In this document: positions 1 to 10,726 of the stretch, piece by piece | Position numbering within the stretch: position 1 is the first letter of the stretch | How the letters are laid out: every line of letters starts with the position of its first letter | Origin: Atriophallophorus winterbourni | Taxonomy: Eukaryota; Platyhelminthes; Trematoda; Plagiorchiida; Microphallidae | DNA length: 64,000 bases | Assembly (NCBI GenBank): GCA_013407085.1 | Contig: JACCGJ010001996.1 | Coordinates: 62,001 to 126,000 of the forward strand | Direction of reading: 5' to 3' | The notes under the pieces: generated by a model | Told to the model about the DNA's origin: nothing | Seen by the model: the letters and a program-made list of their open reading frames with translations, nothing else | Database searches by the model: none | Program-made: the position numbers and the translations under genes

Positions 1-162
1 CCCGAAAATATTGAAATCTGCCGCTTATATAATTTGTTGTCCACCATGAAATAATGAATTCCCTGAAGCCGTGCAGATCAGAAGGTGACCAGAATATCCA
101 GGATAGCAACAATATTGGTAAGGATTCAATGCTTGTTCGCAAGATTGTTCCCGATGATGCCA
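1..162 (-). CDS. PIGN: PIGN copy A exon 11 (partial, cut by window edge)
   Basis: Acceptor at 163-165 (ccttag). The reading frame is open to the window edge and contains SWIFWSPSDLHGFREF, matching the family region around human PIWYAVLREF. Hydrophobic, so part of the multi-pass C-terminal domain. It differs from copy B by a few substitutions, such as Ser for Trp next to the acceptor. Phase joins exon 10. Confidence 0.85.
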
Positions 163-884
163 CTAAGGAAGAAACGATGGTAAATGCAGAATGTGAATTC
201 CAAGCATTAGTGTAATAAGTATTATGGTTATATTTTAAATCCTGTGAATCCGTGCATATAATTTACACTTCGATTGGTTCCACTCGACACTTGTGGCAGT
301 GTTGTTGCTCACTCGCGACTCGACTGTAAACGACATTTTTTGCCGTGAGAGTTTGTTTTAATTGGAACAATTTTCCCGATTATGTTGTCAACTCACCAAA
401 TCAGCAGATTTTCAAGAGGTCTTGATGTCTTAAAGACCCTAAACCCATGCATAGAAGAAAACTATACATCCTAACACCATGCATCTACATTTGTCATCCC
501 ACCAATCGAAAACAATTTCTGCCCTTTGGATTTTTACCTGATTCTTGAACTGCTCAGTAAGCAACCGAATCCCATTCTTGCTTGTTATATTGTTCTTAGT
601 TCACATATTAATCTGTGGTTTTTTGTAAAGCTATATGCTTTTTAGACTATTAAAATTGAATTGAATTGAAAACAAGAGCAATTTGTAAATGCGGTATCAA
701 TCCGTTCAACTTCAGCTAAATCCGTCAAGGCTTTTTTATTCAAACAGCAACACGATAGAACAAGTATGACTAAATTGAACTAGCTGCTTGTGAAATATGA
801 CATGAAAAATTGCATTAAAAAATTTAGAACGTAGCATGCTTGCCCATATAATTCATAACAGTGAGTGTAAAAATGTCAACTCAC
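163..884. other. Intron 10 of PIGN copy A
   Basis: No coding signal or repeat recognised. About 350-670 has no obvious counterpart in copy B, where the aligned intron is shorter, so it may be an insertion in A or a deletion in B. The stretch near 640-670 (attaaaattgaattgaattg) resembles the end of a CR1 tail. Confidence 0.5.
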
Positions 885-1045
885 CATTGATAAAATTCCA
901 CATCAGGAGGCAGATAAAACCAAGTTGAATTGAGTGAAATAATTTACTTCTCGGCCATCCACTATCGCTGGGTTTAACGTTGTTATTTACACTTGAGCAA
1001 AACATGATGAAACACAAAAAGATGTACGCAAGGAGTACGTGAACA
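885..1045 (-). CDS. PIGN: PIGN copy A exon 10 (transmembrane segment)
   Basis: Acceptor tccag at 1046-1048, donor GTGAGT at 879-884; 161 nt in phase with both neighbours. It encodes IVHVLLAYIFLCFIMF, then a polar loop with KPSDSGWPRSK, then a second helix LGFICLLMWNFIN. This corresponds to the first two membrane helices of the C-terminal PIGN domain. An apparent donor at 942-947 is not needed, since the frame runs through. Confidence 0.85.
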
Positions 1046-2605
1046 CTGGAATGGAATTAGATTAATGCGCTAAAATCAACCGATAGTGAAGTGCATATTA
1101 GTGATTAAAGAAAATAGCAAATCTTTGCAAGCCTGTTTCAACAATGGCATTGACAGTTTTTCCTGAATAAGACTGTGGAAGCTGCAATTAGGTTTACGAC
1201 AAATGAAACTTGATTAATGTGATTTCAAAGTCACTTATTTTCATGTCAACTGTGTCATTTCACATTAAGCACGAACCTGACCCCCAAGTATATGGCGATT
1301 TTCCAATCCATGCCGAATAACGTTGTTTTATCGCCATGATTTTCCGTATTAATCGCACTATATTTTATATCACACAATCTTCAATAAACATGAAATATAT
1401 CCCTAAACTTTTGTGATCGTTTATCACATGAATGATTCAAGCCAATCAAGTAACTTTAATGTTTGCCTTAGCTTTTCAACCATGATGCCAAACAAGAGGC
1501 ACAATCGCAGAATGAATTGAATTTCAAAGTTTGCAGATAATTCTTGATCCCGATTTTCCACTAGGTTACGCGAAATACTACGGGGAATGTTCAAAACATT
1601 GCAACCAATAATTGGCCACTTCCTGTGTTTTAAACTACGTGCCTGAATTCAATATTGTTCTTTCTGTTGTGACCAGTTTAGGCATTCCTCAAACTATAGT
1701 TTCGATAAATTTGGGTTGATTTCAAATTTTCCATTTCAAATATTACTTTATATTACGGACTTGAAATAAATAACCCAGAAACTCCCAGTAGCGTGTTGAG
1801 TCAACATTTATTGCGTTTCGGTAATCGAACACCGCAGTTCTTTGCTAGAACCTTATGTATTTGTGGTTTAAGAGTATTTTCGGTTATTTTGTCGTTCGAA
1901 CGATTGTCGATTGGCGAGGAATCAATAGTCGATTCTGCTTTAAACCATGAGGTTCGTTGAAAGAATACTACTTCGCCGTTGTTTCAGAATCAATACACTT
2001 TTAAATTTTCTAAAGAACTAGTTGCAGTATTGCATAACGGAAAATATTATCTAGAATTTTATACAGAATAAATAAAGATATTAAAATAGAAGCTCTATTG
2101 AGATCATTAGAAGCGTTCAATATATTATTGACTCTGATCGCTGTCATGTAAAAAACTTAAATTCATGGAATAATTGTTCTTCATGTCGACCACATTAGAT
2201 GGGTTACGAAACACAATGTGGAAAGTTCACGTATCCAGCAATTACACGGAACCTAAGAATAATCACAGCCAGAAATCTTTCTCATTGTTTGTGCCGATTT
2301 ATTTCAAGGAAAATTTGAACTCTTTTGAATTAAACATTCAACAGACGGTTACTATTTGTTATCCCGCTTCTATCCTTCCATAATATTCTTCAAAATGTAT
2401 TTCCTTCTAGCAAAAGTGACCTTAACAACATATGAATCTAAGAGAAATGTTGAATTTTCAGACTGGTCGATCTTAAGAAGTTGCGCTGCATTTTATACGT
2501 AACAGGATTGGTAGATATGTTCGCAAAACTAAATAAAGAAAAATTCTGCGTAGATTCAAATACAAAATAATCGGTTCAGTACTAACTTCTGAACGTATAA
2601 CCTAC
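1046..2605. other. Intron 9 of PIGN copy A, no gene seen
   Basis: Intronic sequence matching copy B 34734-36273 almost throughout. Short ORFs here are not shared in frame between copies and show no recognisable motif. No repeat family recognised. Confidence 0.6.
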
Positions 2606-2685
2606 ATCAAGTAATTCCGATCATAGTTCGAATAATATTCAATTGCTTGAAGAATCAGCTCACGGATTTCCAACAAGCCTTTGAT
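2606..2685 (-). CDS. PIGN: PIGN copy A exon 9
   Basis: Acceptor ccacag at 2686-2691, donor GTAGGT at 2600-2605; 80 nt. Encodes IKGLLEIRELILQAIEYYSN followed by YDRNYL. This matches the human stretch [20 protein letters not shown] just before the first C-terminal membrane helix. One of the best-matching segments outside the catalytic domain. Confidence 0.9.
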
Positions 2686-2726
2686 CTGTGGAAGGATACG
2701 ATAGAAGCTGATTGTTGGGAACTTAC
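2686..2726 (-). other. Micro-intron 8 of PIGN copy A (41 nt)
   Basis: GTAAGT at one end and CCACAG at the other, 41 nt, between two in-phase coding exons. Copy B has the same-length intron at 36354-36394. Tiny introns of this size are known in schistosome genes. Confidence 0.85.
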
Positions 2727-2805
2727 GGCTGATTCATATCCGTCCGACAATGCGAGCACTTTCGATTTTTGAATCTTGCGCCCTAAATCTTCGTAAGTCG
2801 GAATT
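2727..2805 (-). CDS. PIGN: PIGN copy A exon 8
   Basis: 79 nt between acceptor TTCAG and donor GTAAGT. Encodes IPTYEDLGRKIQKSKVLALS then DGYESA, a charged luminal stretch of the stalk between the phosphatase domain and the membrane domain. Flanked by micro-introns of 40 and 41 nt. Confidence 0.85.
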
Positions 2806-2845
2806 CTGAATGGTGACAACTAGTTAGATAAAGAAATCCGTTTAC
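2806..2845 (-). other. Micro-intron 7 of PIGN copy A (40 nt)
   Basis: GTAAAC donor and TTCAG acceptor, 40 nt, between in-phase exons 7 and 8. Copy B matches at 36474-36513. Confidence 0.85.
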
Positions 2846-2901
2846 CTGAAGTCCCCCAAAAATAACAAGAAATGTTGCGATTGGAATTTGATCTGTTTCG
2901 C
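2846..2901 (-). CDS. PIGN: PIGN copy A exon 7
   Basis: 56 nt, acceptor TTTTCAG, donor GTAAAC. Encodes AKQIKFQSQHFLLFLGDF, aligning with the human segment following EQFKVKMTQKK. Phase 0 in, phase 2 out, as exon 8 requires. Copy B is identical in length, with Leu to Trp near the end. Confidence 0.82.
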
Positions 2902-3097
2902 CTGAAAATTTCCAATAGTTTAAATGAGATTTATCTGTTAACTCGAAAGATTGTTTAGTGATTAAGCAATCGGTGTTTCACGTATCCATACACTGGCATT
3001 TTGTAACAAGTCATATATTCATATGTGTTTTGAAACTTTATTTAAAATAGCGAAAAATACGCATTTGCTTTCATTTTCATCACATAGGCGCACCACA

Positions 3098-3300
3098 AGC
3101 GGATTGTACTAATTAAGGGGCAGACAATATGACCAGGATCCACATGCCTTGAAACAGTGGAGAAATGGTAAATAAGCTAAACTACTGAACGAAAAGCTCG
3201 TTTGCATGCATCTCCATCACACACACACACCCCACGACCGGTTTCGTGCTGTTTGCACTCATCAGGCAGGGACAGTAGGATCAAGCAAATGTGTTTAACC
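3098..3300 (-). repeat. SINE-like hammerhead repeat, two partial units
   Basis: A decayed unit (3098-3180, with cttgaaacagtggagaaatg) is followed by a better-preserved one (3190-3300). Both carry the same module order as copies at 18430, 32218 and 36895. The preserved unit contains the ribozyme at 3230-3271. Similarity stops near 3300, where Penelope-type sequence begins. Confidence 0.6.
3230..3271 (-). ncRNA. Hammerhead ribozyme, intact core
   Basis: Read on the minus strand: CTGATGA, then stem II GTGC-AAACA-GCAC (four perfect pairs), then GAAA, then CCGGTC with GUC as cleavage triplet, then GTGGGG. The six bases before CTGATGA (CCCTGC) pair with GTGGGG as stem I, with two wobble pairs. Stem III is ACCGGT, which is palindromic and could pair between two molecules. 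All invariant core bases are present. Self-cleavage is inferred from the motif. Confidence 0.85.
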
Positions 3301-3359
3301 GCATCCACATGTATGTGGGCGTGTGTTTGAGTAGGTTGGGCGTGCCATCATTTTAGGAT

Positions 3360-5165
3360 ATTGTTTAACTAAAGATAGATTCAGACTTTCCGTTATGCAG
3401 AACAACAATCTTCAGCAGAGCACCAGAGCAAGAAGCAACGAAGAGAAAGAAACCATAACAATTTCGAACCAGTATAAATTCGGGCGCTCATCGCGAACAA
3501 AGAGCACCAAGTTCTGAAGCCCACCGAGTTAACTGCAATGAACTATTTACGAAAAGATAGAAATATTGTCATATTACCAACAGACCAACGACGGGTGACG
3601 GTGGTTATGAACAATAGCGATTAAATACGCAAGGCTGAACAACTTCTGCAACAGACCACTACATATCGGGAGATCAACGAAGACTAAGCCAAACAGTTGG
3701 AAAGTAAAATAAATGCTACATTGATGAAACTCAAGTTCATGGAACACATCAGTACTGCCGAGCATTTTAGAATGAAACCAGGATGCTCAAGCTTACCACG
3801 CTTCTATAGACTACCGTGTTGTTGCCTGGAGCACCGATTTAAAAACTCGTCAAAGAACTGCAAAAGAGATTACTCTAACTTATTCAAAGATCAGATTATT
3901 CGATAGATTCCGCAACTAAATTTCTAAAGAAGATAAAAGACGTGCATATAGAAGATGGATAAATCATGGTTTCTTTTGCTGTGACGGCGCTGTTTACATA
4001 GATCGACACTACTTTAGAGCTGTGAACCAAATAATAACTGCTGTGATGAACGCCGGAGCACAATGGAAACCGACTGGCCAAGGACAATATACTGCAGTTA
4101 TTGGAATTGGAATTGAAATTGCAAATACTTGAAGGTAACTCATTACTGCTAGTCCAAACCAAACTCTGAATCCGATATGTCGATGATACGTTCGTGATTA
4201 TGAAGAAGAAACAAAACTTGGAGGGTGCACACCGTCTACCTACTTGTGTCTTCACTGGAATTCAATTTACGACACGATGGGACAATTGCCTACCATTTCT
4301 TGATGTGAACGTATAAAGAACAGAAACAGGAAATCTAGAAACAAGTGTATACAGGAAAGGAACACATACGGATCAAATTTTGTACTTCAGGAGTAAACAC
4401 ATAGCCACCAACAAGCGAAAGTGCGTACGAACAGTATTTAATACACTGCAGTACCGACGAACTCACGAAAGAAGAGGAGAAATATTTATTCAAACACTTC
4501 CGGAAGCATAGATACCCAAAGGACTTCATAATTTTCAACAAAGACTCAACAACCAAACCGCGCCTGAACAACACGAACACAGCAAGATAAATACTACCTC
4601 ATGTAAAACATATCTCTGAGACTACTGCAAGAATACTACGCCCTCTCGGAATTAGTGTAGCATACAAGCCTACTTCAACACTCCGAAACCAGCAAGTCAA
4701 GGTCAAGGACACGTTTGCTAAGGAGGACAGAAACAACCTCGTGTACAGAATCCCGTGTTCCGATTGTGAGAAATATTATATCAGGCAGACTGGAAGAAGT
4801 TTAGAAACAAGGATACATGAAGACAAACTGGCTACAGGACGACAAAACCACAAATCAATAAATTGGGTAAAATGGATCGAGGAGGACAGGAATTCAATCG
4901 CGATAGTACATAAATCATCGCGGAAGGCATAACACGTCAGGTGCGAGATTTCCTCGAAGTGAATCAATCAATGAGCTCATTCAGTTGGATGGGGTCTACG
5001 GACCAATGAGAACATGCCAAAAACGATGACATGCAAGGAATCTAGCCAATCACAGTAGATGAGATCGCAACGCCCATCGCCCAGTTGCTTCGAAGGTAGT
5101 TTCGCTGATGATGTCATCTAGTTTAGTGACCAAACGTCCGCAATCAACCATACCAGCTCTTCCAC
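3360..5165 (+). pseudogene. Decayed Penelope-like retroelement (copy A)
   Basis: Broken reverse transcriptase and GIY-YIG endonuclease on the plus strand. Recognisable pieces are MNYLRKDRNIVILPTDQRR (about 3539-3597), an RT motif A remnant FAVTALFT (Asp changed to Ala, 3972-3995), the intact motif C RYVDDTFV (4174-4197) and the endonuclease CSDCEKYYIRQTGRSLETR (4758-4814). Multiple stops and frameshifts. The same element sits at 41760-44640 in copy B, so it inserted before the duplication. Copy A lacks about 1 kb present in B (41897-42917). Confidence 0.85.
5100..5142 (+). ncRNA. Penelope-associated hammerhead ribozyme, one core change
   Basis: CTGATGA at 5104-5110, stem II GTCA/TGAC enclosing a ten-base loop, then CAAA where GAAA is expected, then CGTC with GUC as cleavage triplet. 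Stem III is ACGT, a palindrome. It lies just downstream of the decayed endonuclease, where hammerheads are known in Penelope-like terminal repeats. The G to C change probably inactivates it. Confidence 0.65.
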
Positions 5166-5199
5166 CGTATTCGATGAATGGTAAATAAAACAACGAATG

Positions 5200-5670
5200 T
5201 TACAATCACAATTATTGTATATTGTTGGCCTCTTTCGGTAAGAGTCAAACCTGAAAGAATATCACGAGCGCATGTTGGTTTCATGCTTCACAGCGTTTAG
5301 AATTACTAAACAATGCGTTTCGGGAGGAATAATCTCTTCCGCAGCGCTGACAGCGGTAGGTATTACCCGGTCGATGGACGTCAGTTGCACGCTGACCACG
5401 TGATCTACGCGAAGCAGGTGAGAGTAGTATCTGCTATTCCCCAGGTTGCAGTTGATGCGTTACACATTGCTCCCAAAGCGAGCTGTCAATGTCGAGTTCT
5501 TCCCAGATTGTAGTGATAATGTCGAGAGCATTCGTATCTCTTTACAAACATCTTCGTACCGAAAATGCGGTCTGCTTAAAGGTCTGATTTCAACGTATCA
5601 TAGAGTAGGTCTTAAGGAAAACGAGCAGTTTACATTATTTACACCTGACCGGCCTACTTAGGTGGCGCTT
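5200..5670. other. Unidentified sequence, duplicated with copy B
   Basis: Matches 44640-45080 closely. Short plus-strand ORFs (5313-5513 and 5446-5661) overlap in different frames and are broken differently in B. Possibly a 3' portion of the Penelope-like element or an older repeat; not recognised. Confidence 0.4.
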
Positions 5671-6330
5671 TCGAAATAGGGTTTGTTTAAATAATTAAAA
5701 TGGCAAGTGATCTGTTCCGTGTTGTGGTTGCATTGTTTCGAATGAGACAAGTTTCACCAGTGTAAGTTGAGTTTAATCCTTTCTCCTGAGAGGAATTCAA
5801 CGCAAAATTTGACGACAAATATTTAAAAAGCAGACCCTTAAGTTATATCAAGAGATCTGGTGCATAAGTTCGTTGAATATTCATTAGAAGTTTCCTTAGA
5901 CTTAAGTCGAATCAGTTATCATAGGGCTTTTCAAAATAATCATGTGTGATATTCTAAACAAAGCAAGCTTCTTACACTAAAATTAGATTATTAGAAACTT
6001 GAGTCAAACATGATAATTTAAAATCGAACATCACGTGTATGAAAGCAAATTAATCTCGGGTTGATTTAAAATTTTCGCAAATAGCATTACACGCCTCATC
6101 TCTCTTTTCAATCAGCGTGATGAAAAGAGTTGGTTAGGTTTCATTTATCCGGTTTTCCTGAGTTCAAATGACACAATTCTGTTACGAATAAAGGGTTCGA
6201 AATATGGGTGTATGAAAGTGAGAAACCCTTGTCTTTGGAGATGATTGATTCCAAAAGTATACAATAAAGAAGACAAAAGAGAACAGCGCCTATTTCAACA
6301 AGTGTTATGCACACGCACTAGGAAACCCAC
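5671..6330. other. Intron 6 sequence of PIGN copy A
   Basis: No gene recognised. The stretch about 5670-6230 is missing from copy B, where 45080 is followed directly by sequence matching 6280. It is either an insertion in A or a deletion in B. Confidence 0.5.
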
Positions 6331-6423
6331 CTTGAGCTGCGTCAAAAGCTGCAGGCAATTCAGTTCAGCCATTTGGTAAATTGACTTCTTCGACGCGGCC
6401 AATATATTGGTTGGCAGACGACC
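6331..6423 (-). CDS. PIGN: PIGN copy A exon 6
   Basis: 93 nt, acceptor GCCAG, donor GTGGGT, phase 0 both sides. Encodes GRLPTNILAASKKSIYQMAE then LNCLQLLTQLK, matching human GILPVDYLNNTDLF and VQILEQFKVK. It continues directly from exon 5 (PINSI then GRLP). Confidence 0.9.
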
Positions 6424-6734
6424 CTGGCATGCAAACAAATATCAGGTTGGTGAAAATGTGGAAAACGTTGTCTAACAATAGTGTTAAACAATATCACTGA
6501 AATCCTGGAAATAGCCATATATTATCATGCGAGTGGAATTCACATTTTTTCCTAAATTGGTGTGCAGCCAAAATTAATTATAAGGGAGGTAGAGTAGCAG
6601 TGGTAACCCGATTCGATTTATTCGATCCCACGTGGCCATTTGTTTATAAACGTAGCCACATATTGAGCGAATTTGAAGCGAACTGTGCAAATAAGCTCAA
6701 AACAAATAGACGTTCAAAGTAATGCGTTTCTCAC

Positions 6735-6870
6735 ATCCCCCGCACTTACACATCACTATTGGTTTCCGCCTGTTTGTCGTCATCAGGTGGATAAAGTAAG
6801 ATTAGGTTCAGTGAGACTTGACACAGTGGATAAGTGGTAAACAAAGTTTTACATGAATGCCACTGTTACA
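6735..6870 (-). repeat. SINE-like hammerhead repeat
   Basis: Same module order as the pair at 31000-31390: hammerhead segment, then ggttcagtgagacttgacac and a gtggataagtggtaaacaaag block. Counterpart in copy B at 45570-45715, so it predates the duplication. Confidence 0.65.
6751..6790 (-). ncRNA. Hammerhead ribozyme, decayed
   Basis: Minus strand: CTGATGA and GAAA are intact, but stem II (CGAC/GGCG) has a mismatch and the cleavage triplet reads AUA within CCAATA instead of CCGGTA. Activity is doubtful. Confidence 0.55.
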
Positions 6871-6915
6871 TAGGGTTCGTACAACGAACCACGATGTTCA
6901 CACACACACCATAAA

Positions 6916-8440
6916 TACCGTATTTTTCGGACTATACGGCGCACGGGATTATAAGACGCAGTATCAGTGAACGATCTGTTTTCATATATAAGACGCACCG
7001 GATTATAAGGCGCATAAATCGAAACAAAAATAGTCGGACAGGTCAGACTTTTTCAAATCATGAACAATAACTGTCAATATTACATGAAAAGCACACTAAC
7101 TTTTTCAATCATTCCTCTTCTACGAATCCATCAAATTCCTCGTCTTCGGTGTCAGAATTCAACAGTTGGGCGATAGCGGGATCAAGCACGCCCGGATCCC
7201 TCTCGTCATCATCCGATTCAGTCTCATTGCTGTTGCTTGGCTGTTCATCAATGATTCCAGCCTTAGTGAAAGCTCGGACAACAGTAGAGACCGATACTTT
7301 AGCCCAGGCGTCGACGATCCATTGGCAGACAGTGGCGTAACTAGCCCGGCGTTGCCTACCTGTCTTGGTAAATGTGTGCTCACCTTCTGTCATCCATTGC
7401 TCTCATGCGGCTCGCAATTTAGCCCTGAACGCCCTATTGACTCCAATATCTAGCGGTTGGAGTTCTTTGGTCAATCCTCCAGGAATGATGGCCAGCTCCG
7501 AATTGGTTTTCTTCACTTGACTTTTGACAGTTTCAGTAAGATGAGCGCGCATAGAGTCGTAGATCAATAAGGCCGTAGAAGTGTGGAAAAAGCCATCCGG
7601 CCTCCTGACATAAACTTCTCTCAGCCACTCGCTCATTTTCTCTTCGTCCATCCAGCCTTTCGGATTGACTTTAACAATGATTCCAACAGGAAACGTTTCT
7701 TTTGGCAAAGTCTTCCTCTTAAAAATGACCATGGGTGGTAGTTTCTGACCATTAGCCTGGCAACCAACAACGACAGTGAAGGAATATTTCTCATTCCCTG
7801 TGGTGCGTATAGATACAGTAGACGTCCCTGTTTTTTCTACGGTACGGTTCATGGGGATGTCAAAGGTGAGAGGGACCTCATCCATGTTTGTGATTTGGTC
7901 AGAATGGATCTTCTTTTCTATGATCTTGTCCTTGCAGTAAGTGCGGAAGATAGCTATCCTTTCATTGTAATCCTTTGGCAGTTGCTGCGAAGTGGTAGTT
8001 CTTGTGCGGATGGAGAGATGACGCCTTTTCATAAAACGGAAGCACCAAGAAGGACCTCCTTGAAATTCGTCTATCTTCATATCACGTGCCATCGCTGTTG
8101 CCTTAAGTCGAATGGATATTGTAGAGACACTTCTAGCTGCTCTTCTCTGTTCAGTAATCCACTGCTCAATTTTGTCCTCTTATTGTGGCCATCTTGCCTT
8201 GTTCCCTCGGAAACTCTTCTTCGTCTTCTTTACTTGACGCAGGTCATCTTCTTGTTTCCTCCACTTCTGTACCATTGATTCATTAATGTTGAATTGTTTC
8301 GCAGCTGCTCTATTCCCATGTTGTACTGATGGCCTTGAGTTTGAAATCCGCATCGTAAGCATGTCTCTTAACAGGTGCCATTTTGGGGTCTTTAATTACC
8401 GGATGTTTAAGCACCGTACGTACCAGGAATAGTGGTTTTG
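6916..8440 (-). mobile_element. pogo/Tigger-like DNA transposon (copy A only)
   Basis: At 6918 a terminal-repeat-like end ccgtatttttcggactata follows a TA dinucleotide (possible target duplication), with internal copies of ggattataag(a/g)cgca. Next to it is a minus-strand transposase pseudogene. Copy B lacks the whole element, so it inserted after the duplication or was lost in B. The matching inverted end near 8400-8440 was not recognised, so the right end may be deleted. Confidence 0.75.
7109..8382 (-). pseudogene. pogo-family transposase (CENP-B HTH + DDE), broken
   Basis: Starts MAPVKRHAYDADFKLKAI. A frameshift near 8325 leads into GNRAAAKQFNINESMVQKWR, a helix-turn-helix DNA-binding segment. 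In-frame stops follow near 8180 and 7401. The DDE domain keeps its three acidic positions in NMDEVPLTFD, IYDSMRAH and ELQPLDIGVNRAFR. The acidic tail (SDTEDEEFDGFVEEE) is typical of the group. One frameshift and two stops suggest fairly recent inactivation. Confidence 0.82.
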
Positions 8441-8590
8441 GACAACTAAAACCTTAACATTATGCATAACATATGCCTGCACAACCACGGATTACCAGAA
8501 TCATAAAATTCATGATGAACTAGATGAGTTGCATTAAATTGTCACTCAGATGACAAATGTAATTCAGATAATAGAGGCGCAATCACTTAC

Positions 8591-8823
8591 GATTGAATTG
8601 ATCGGGATGGCCGTGCCCATCAACAGTGCCACAAACGGACATATGGCAGTCTGTTCGATATCCGTTCGCATCCTTCCATTAATTTGCAAAGGCACCGCAG
8701 AAGCTTTAATTTGTGGTTCGATGATTTCGGAGCTTGTTACTGCTAAGTTCGGTCCACGAATACCGGGACCCCAGGCGAGAAATACACTCTCGATCTCGCT
8801 AGTTGAATCGCCGCCATGCCCTC
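8591..8823 (-). CDS. PIGN: PIGN copy A exon 5 (end of catalytic domain)
   Basis: 233 nt, acceptor TTCTCAG, donor GTAAGT. Encodes GGHGGDSTSEIESVFLAWGP, with the family GHGG histidine that completes the metal site, and ICPFVALLMGTAIPINSI, matching human DIAPLMTSLIGVPFPLNS. The first two bases complete a Gly codon from exon 4. Confidence 0.93.
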
Positions 8824-9649
8824 CTGAGAACATTACAAAAGGCGTGAAATTAACACGAATCAGACAATGTTAAAGCATGCATAAACCTTGCGCGAGAATC
8901 GGGAAATCTAAAACATTCAATGATGCCTTCACTTAATTAAGTAAAAAATAAGGGATTAATGTGTGGTTGGCGCATATTACTACACTTGGACAATCGTCTT
9001 ATAAACATTTATGTGATTTTGAGGTTTGGGTTCCTACAGATCACTGGGCATGCTAAAAGAGAAGAGGCCTCACACTACCTGTCTAGGGAAAACATGAGTC
9101 TGCTGATTGATTATGTTTGATGCGGTTGAGAAATTAAATTCAAATGCAGATTAAATTTTATATGTTTGTGCGCATCATAATTTTAATTTAATTATTGTTT
9201 GGGCAATGTTCCTTAAAAACGTCTTATTTTGACATCTGCCATCAACACTTTGTTATAATGAGGAAATACAAGTGGTTAATTGATGCCCATTAAAAAACCT
9301 TTTCTCCGCATGCGACGAGGCGATGCTTTGAACAAAAAATCGAATTTGCATGCATTTCCATTGCACCCCACGACCGGTTCGTACGGTTTCTACTCTCTTG
9401 TAGGGACAGTACCATCAGGCTCCACACGCATTGAAGCAGTAGCAGTAAGTGTGGGTTTGTTGAAGCATACATGTTTCATAGCATACACATGAGTAATGTA
9501 TAATTCTTTGTTTAAAAGTTCGGTTACACTATTTTGGACTCCATGACTCGAGATAACCAGGTGGTTGCAGTGGTATAAATAAATTCAAATCGTAAATGGA
9601 TGGCGCGTTTAGTAAAGCTGTTTTTTTCGCGACTAATACCGTTGCTCAC
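8824..9649. other. Intron 4 of PIGN copy A with a decayed hammerhead repeat
   Basis: Intronic. At 9340-9450 is a rearranged SINE-like unit (cccacgaccggttcgtacgg, then tagggacagtaccatcaggc) whose ribozyme core is broken. It is shared with copy B at 48520-48625. Nothing else recognised. Confidence 0.55.
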
Positions 9650-9917
9650 CTTGATCGGACATCCCATGATCGCTAGTCACGATGTAAATCACGCGAGCAT
9701 TGCTTGGTTTTTGGTGTTTGTTTTCTATTTCTTCGAAAATCGTCTGTATCAGACTATCAATGCGGCGTAGACAACCCGCATAGTTTTCTTTATCTGAACC
9801 GGCTGCATGACCTATAGTATCGATCGAGTTCAAATGGACGAAAGCAAAGTGGCCACGACGAACCGGTGACTCAACGGTATGGTTGGTAGCGAAGAACGTA
9901 CCATTTCGCACGGTCAG
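9650..9917 (-). CDS. PIGN: PIGN copy A exon 4 (metal-binding loop)
   Basis: 268 nt, acceptor TATCAAG, donor GTGAGC. Encodes RRGHFAFVHLNSIDTIGHAA, with the Asp and the Gly-His conserved in GPI ethanolamine phosphate transferases (human LGIDTNGHA), then VIYIVTSDHGMSDQ with the DHG motif. All expected ligands in this exon are present in copy A. Confidence 0.95.
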
Positions 9918-10089
9918 CTTGATAAAAACGAATAAAAAACGGTAAGGAGGGCTGAGACGTAAATCGTAATCGCAATCAACCTCATTTCATCCATTTTGCA
10001 TTTGCACAACTCCCATATACTTGAACTCCACTAACAGTTTTATGCGCATCAATTGGATGCAGAGACGAGAAAGAGAAAATATTCATTAA

Positions 10090-10180
10090 AATCAATTCAA
10101 TTCAATTCAACTCAATTCAGTGCTCTAAAAAGCACATAGCTTTACAAAAACCACAGAATAATATGGGAATTACGATGAAA
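10090..10180 (-). repeat. Short CR1 3'-end insertion in copy A
   Basis: Tandem ATTCA-type repeats (caattcaattcaattcaact), then a CR1 3'UTR-like segment of about 80 bp, interrupting sequence that is continuous in copy B at 49265. A strongly 5'-truncated insertion that post-dates the duplication. Confidence 0.7.
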
Positions 10181-10199
10181 ATTGGCAACAAATCATTGG

Positions 10200-10726
10200 A
10201 TGATCTATTAAATTAAGCACCGATTGATCTCATTATGTAGTGGATCGGTTTAACTATTTCATCAGAAAGAGAATTACATAATCGGAGATTATGCTCTAAC
10301 GGTATTCCTTGAATACACCACAATGGTCATTCTATCCAACAGAAGACACTTTATAAATACATCCAATATCTATTCCATCCATGTTCGTAGCCCGAGGAAT
10401 TTCTCGCCTTTATGTATGCATTCAGAGACAAAGCTGTTCAGCATTTAATGTGCACTGTAAACAGTGATTTTTACTTCTACCAATCTGTTAGCTGATTTTA
10501 GTGTATAGATAAAGGTTACCGAGAAATTTCATCATTACGTACTACGTAACTATGCTAGCTGTGTGTGATTGATTATATCTAAAACGCAATGGTGCATTCA
10601 CAATCAAGCGACGAGGCACTAATTGAGGTACTGCCACAGCGCAGTGAGTAATCAGCAATCGAGGTAAGCATATGGTGAGTGCTCTTTTTGGATTTCGTCA
10701 GATACTTAGAAAAACAATAAACTTAC
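10200..10726. other. Intron 3 of PIGN copy A
   Basis: Alignable with copy B 49275-49475 and 52305-52677. No gene seen. Copy B carries a 2.8 kb stretch, including CR1, at the position corresponding to about 10360. Confidence 0.5.

Noticed and set aside
942..947. GTAAAT donor inside PIGN exon 10
   Set aside because: Using it would leave no acceptor before the next conserved coding stretch; reading through gives a membrane helix that matches the family and ends at a good GTGAGT donor.
5104..5110. A standard intact hammerhead at the end of the decayed Penelope-like element
   Set aside because: Both copies have CAAA instead of GAAA, so it is recorded as a decayed motif and not an active ribozyme.
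9911..9970. Upstream in-frame extension of exon 4 (MDKISLILIMIYVSALLTVF in copy B)
   Set aside because: Copy A has one base fewer in the run of T there, so the extension is not conserved, and the TATCAAG acceptor gives the right phase and family length.
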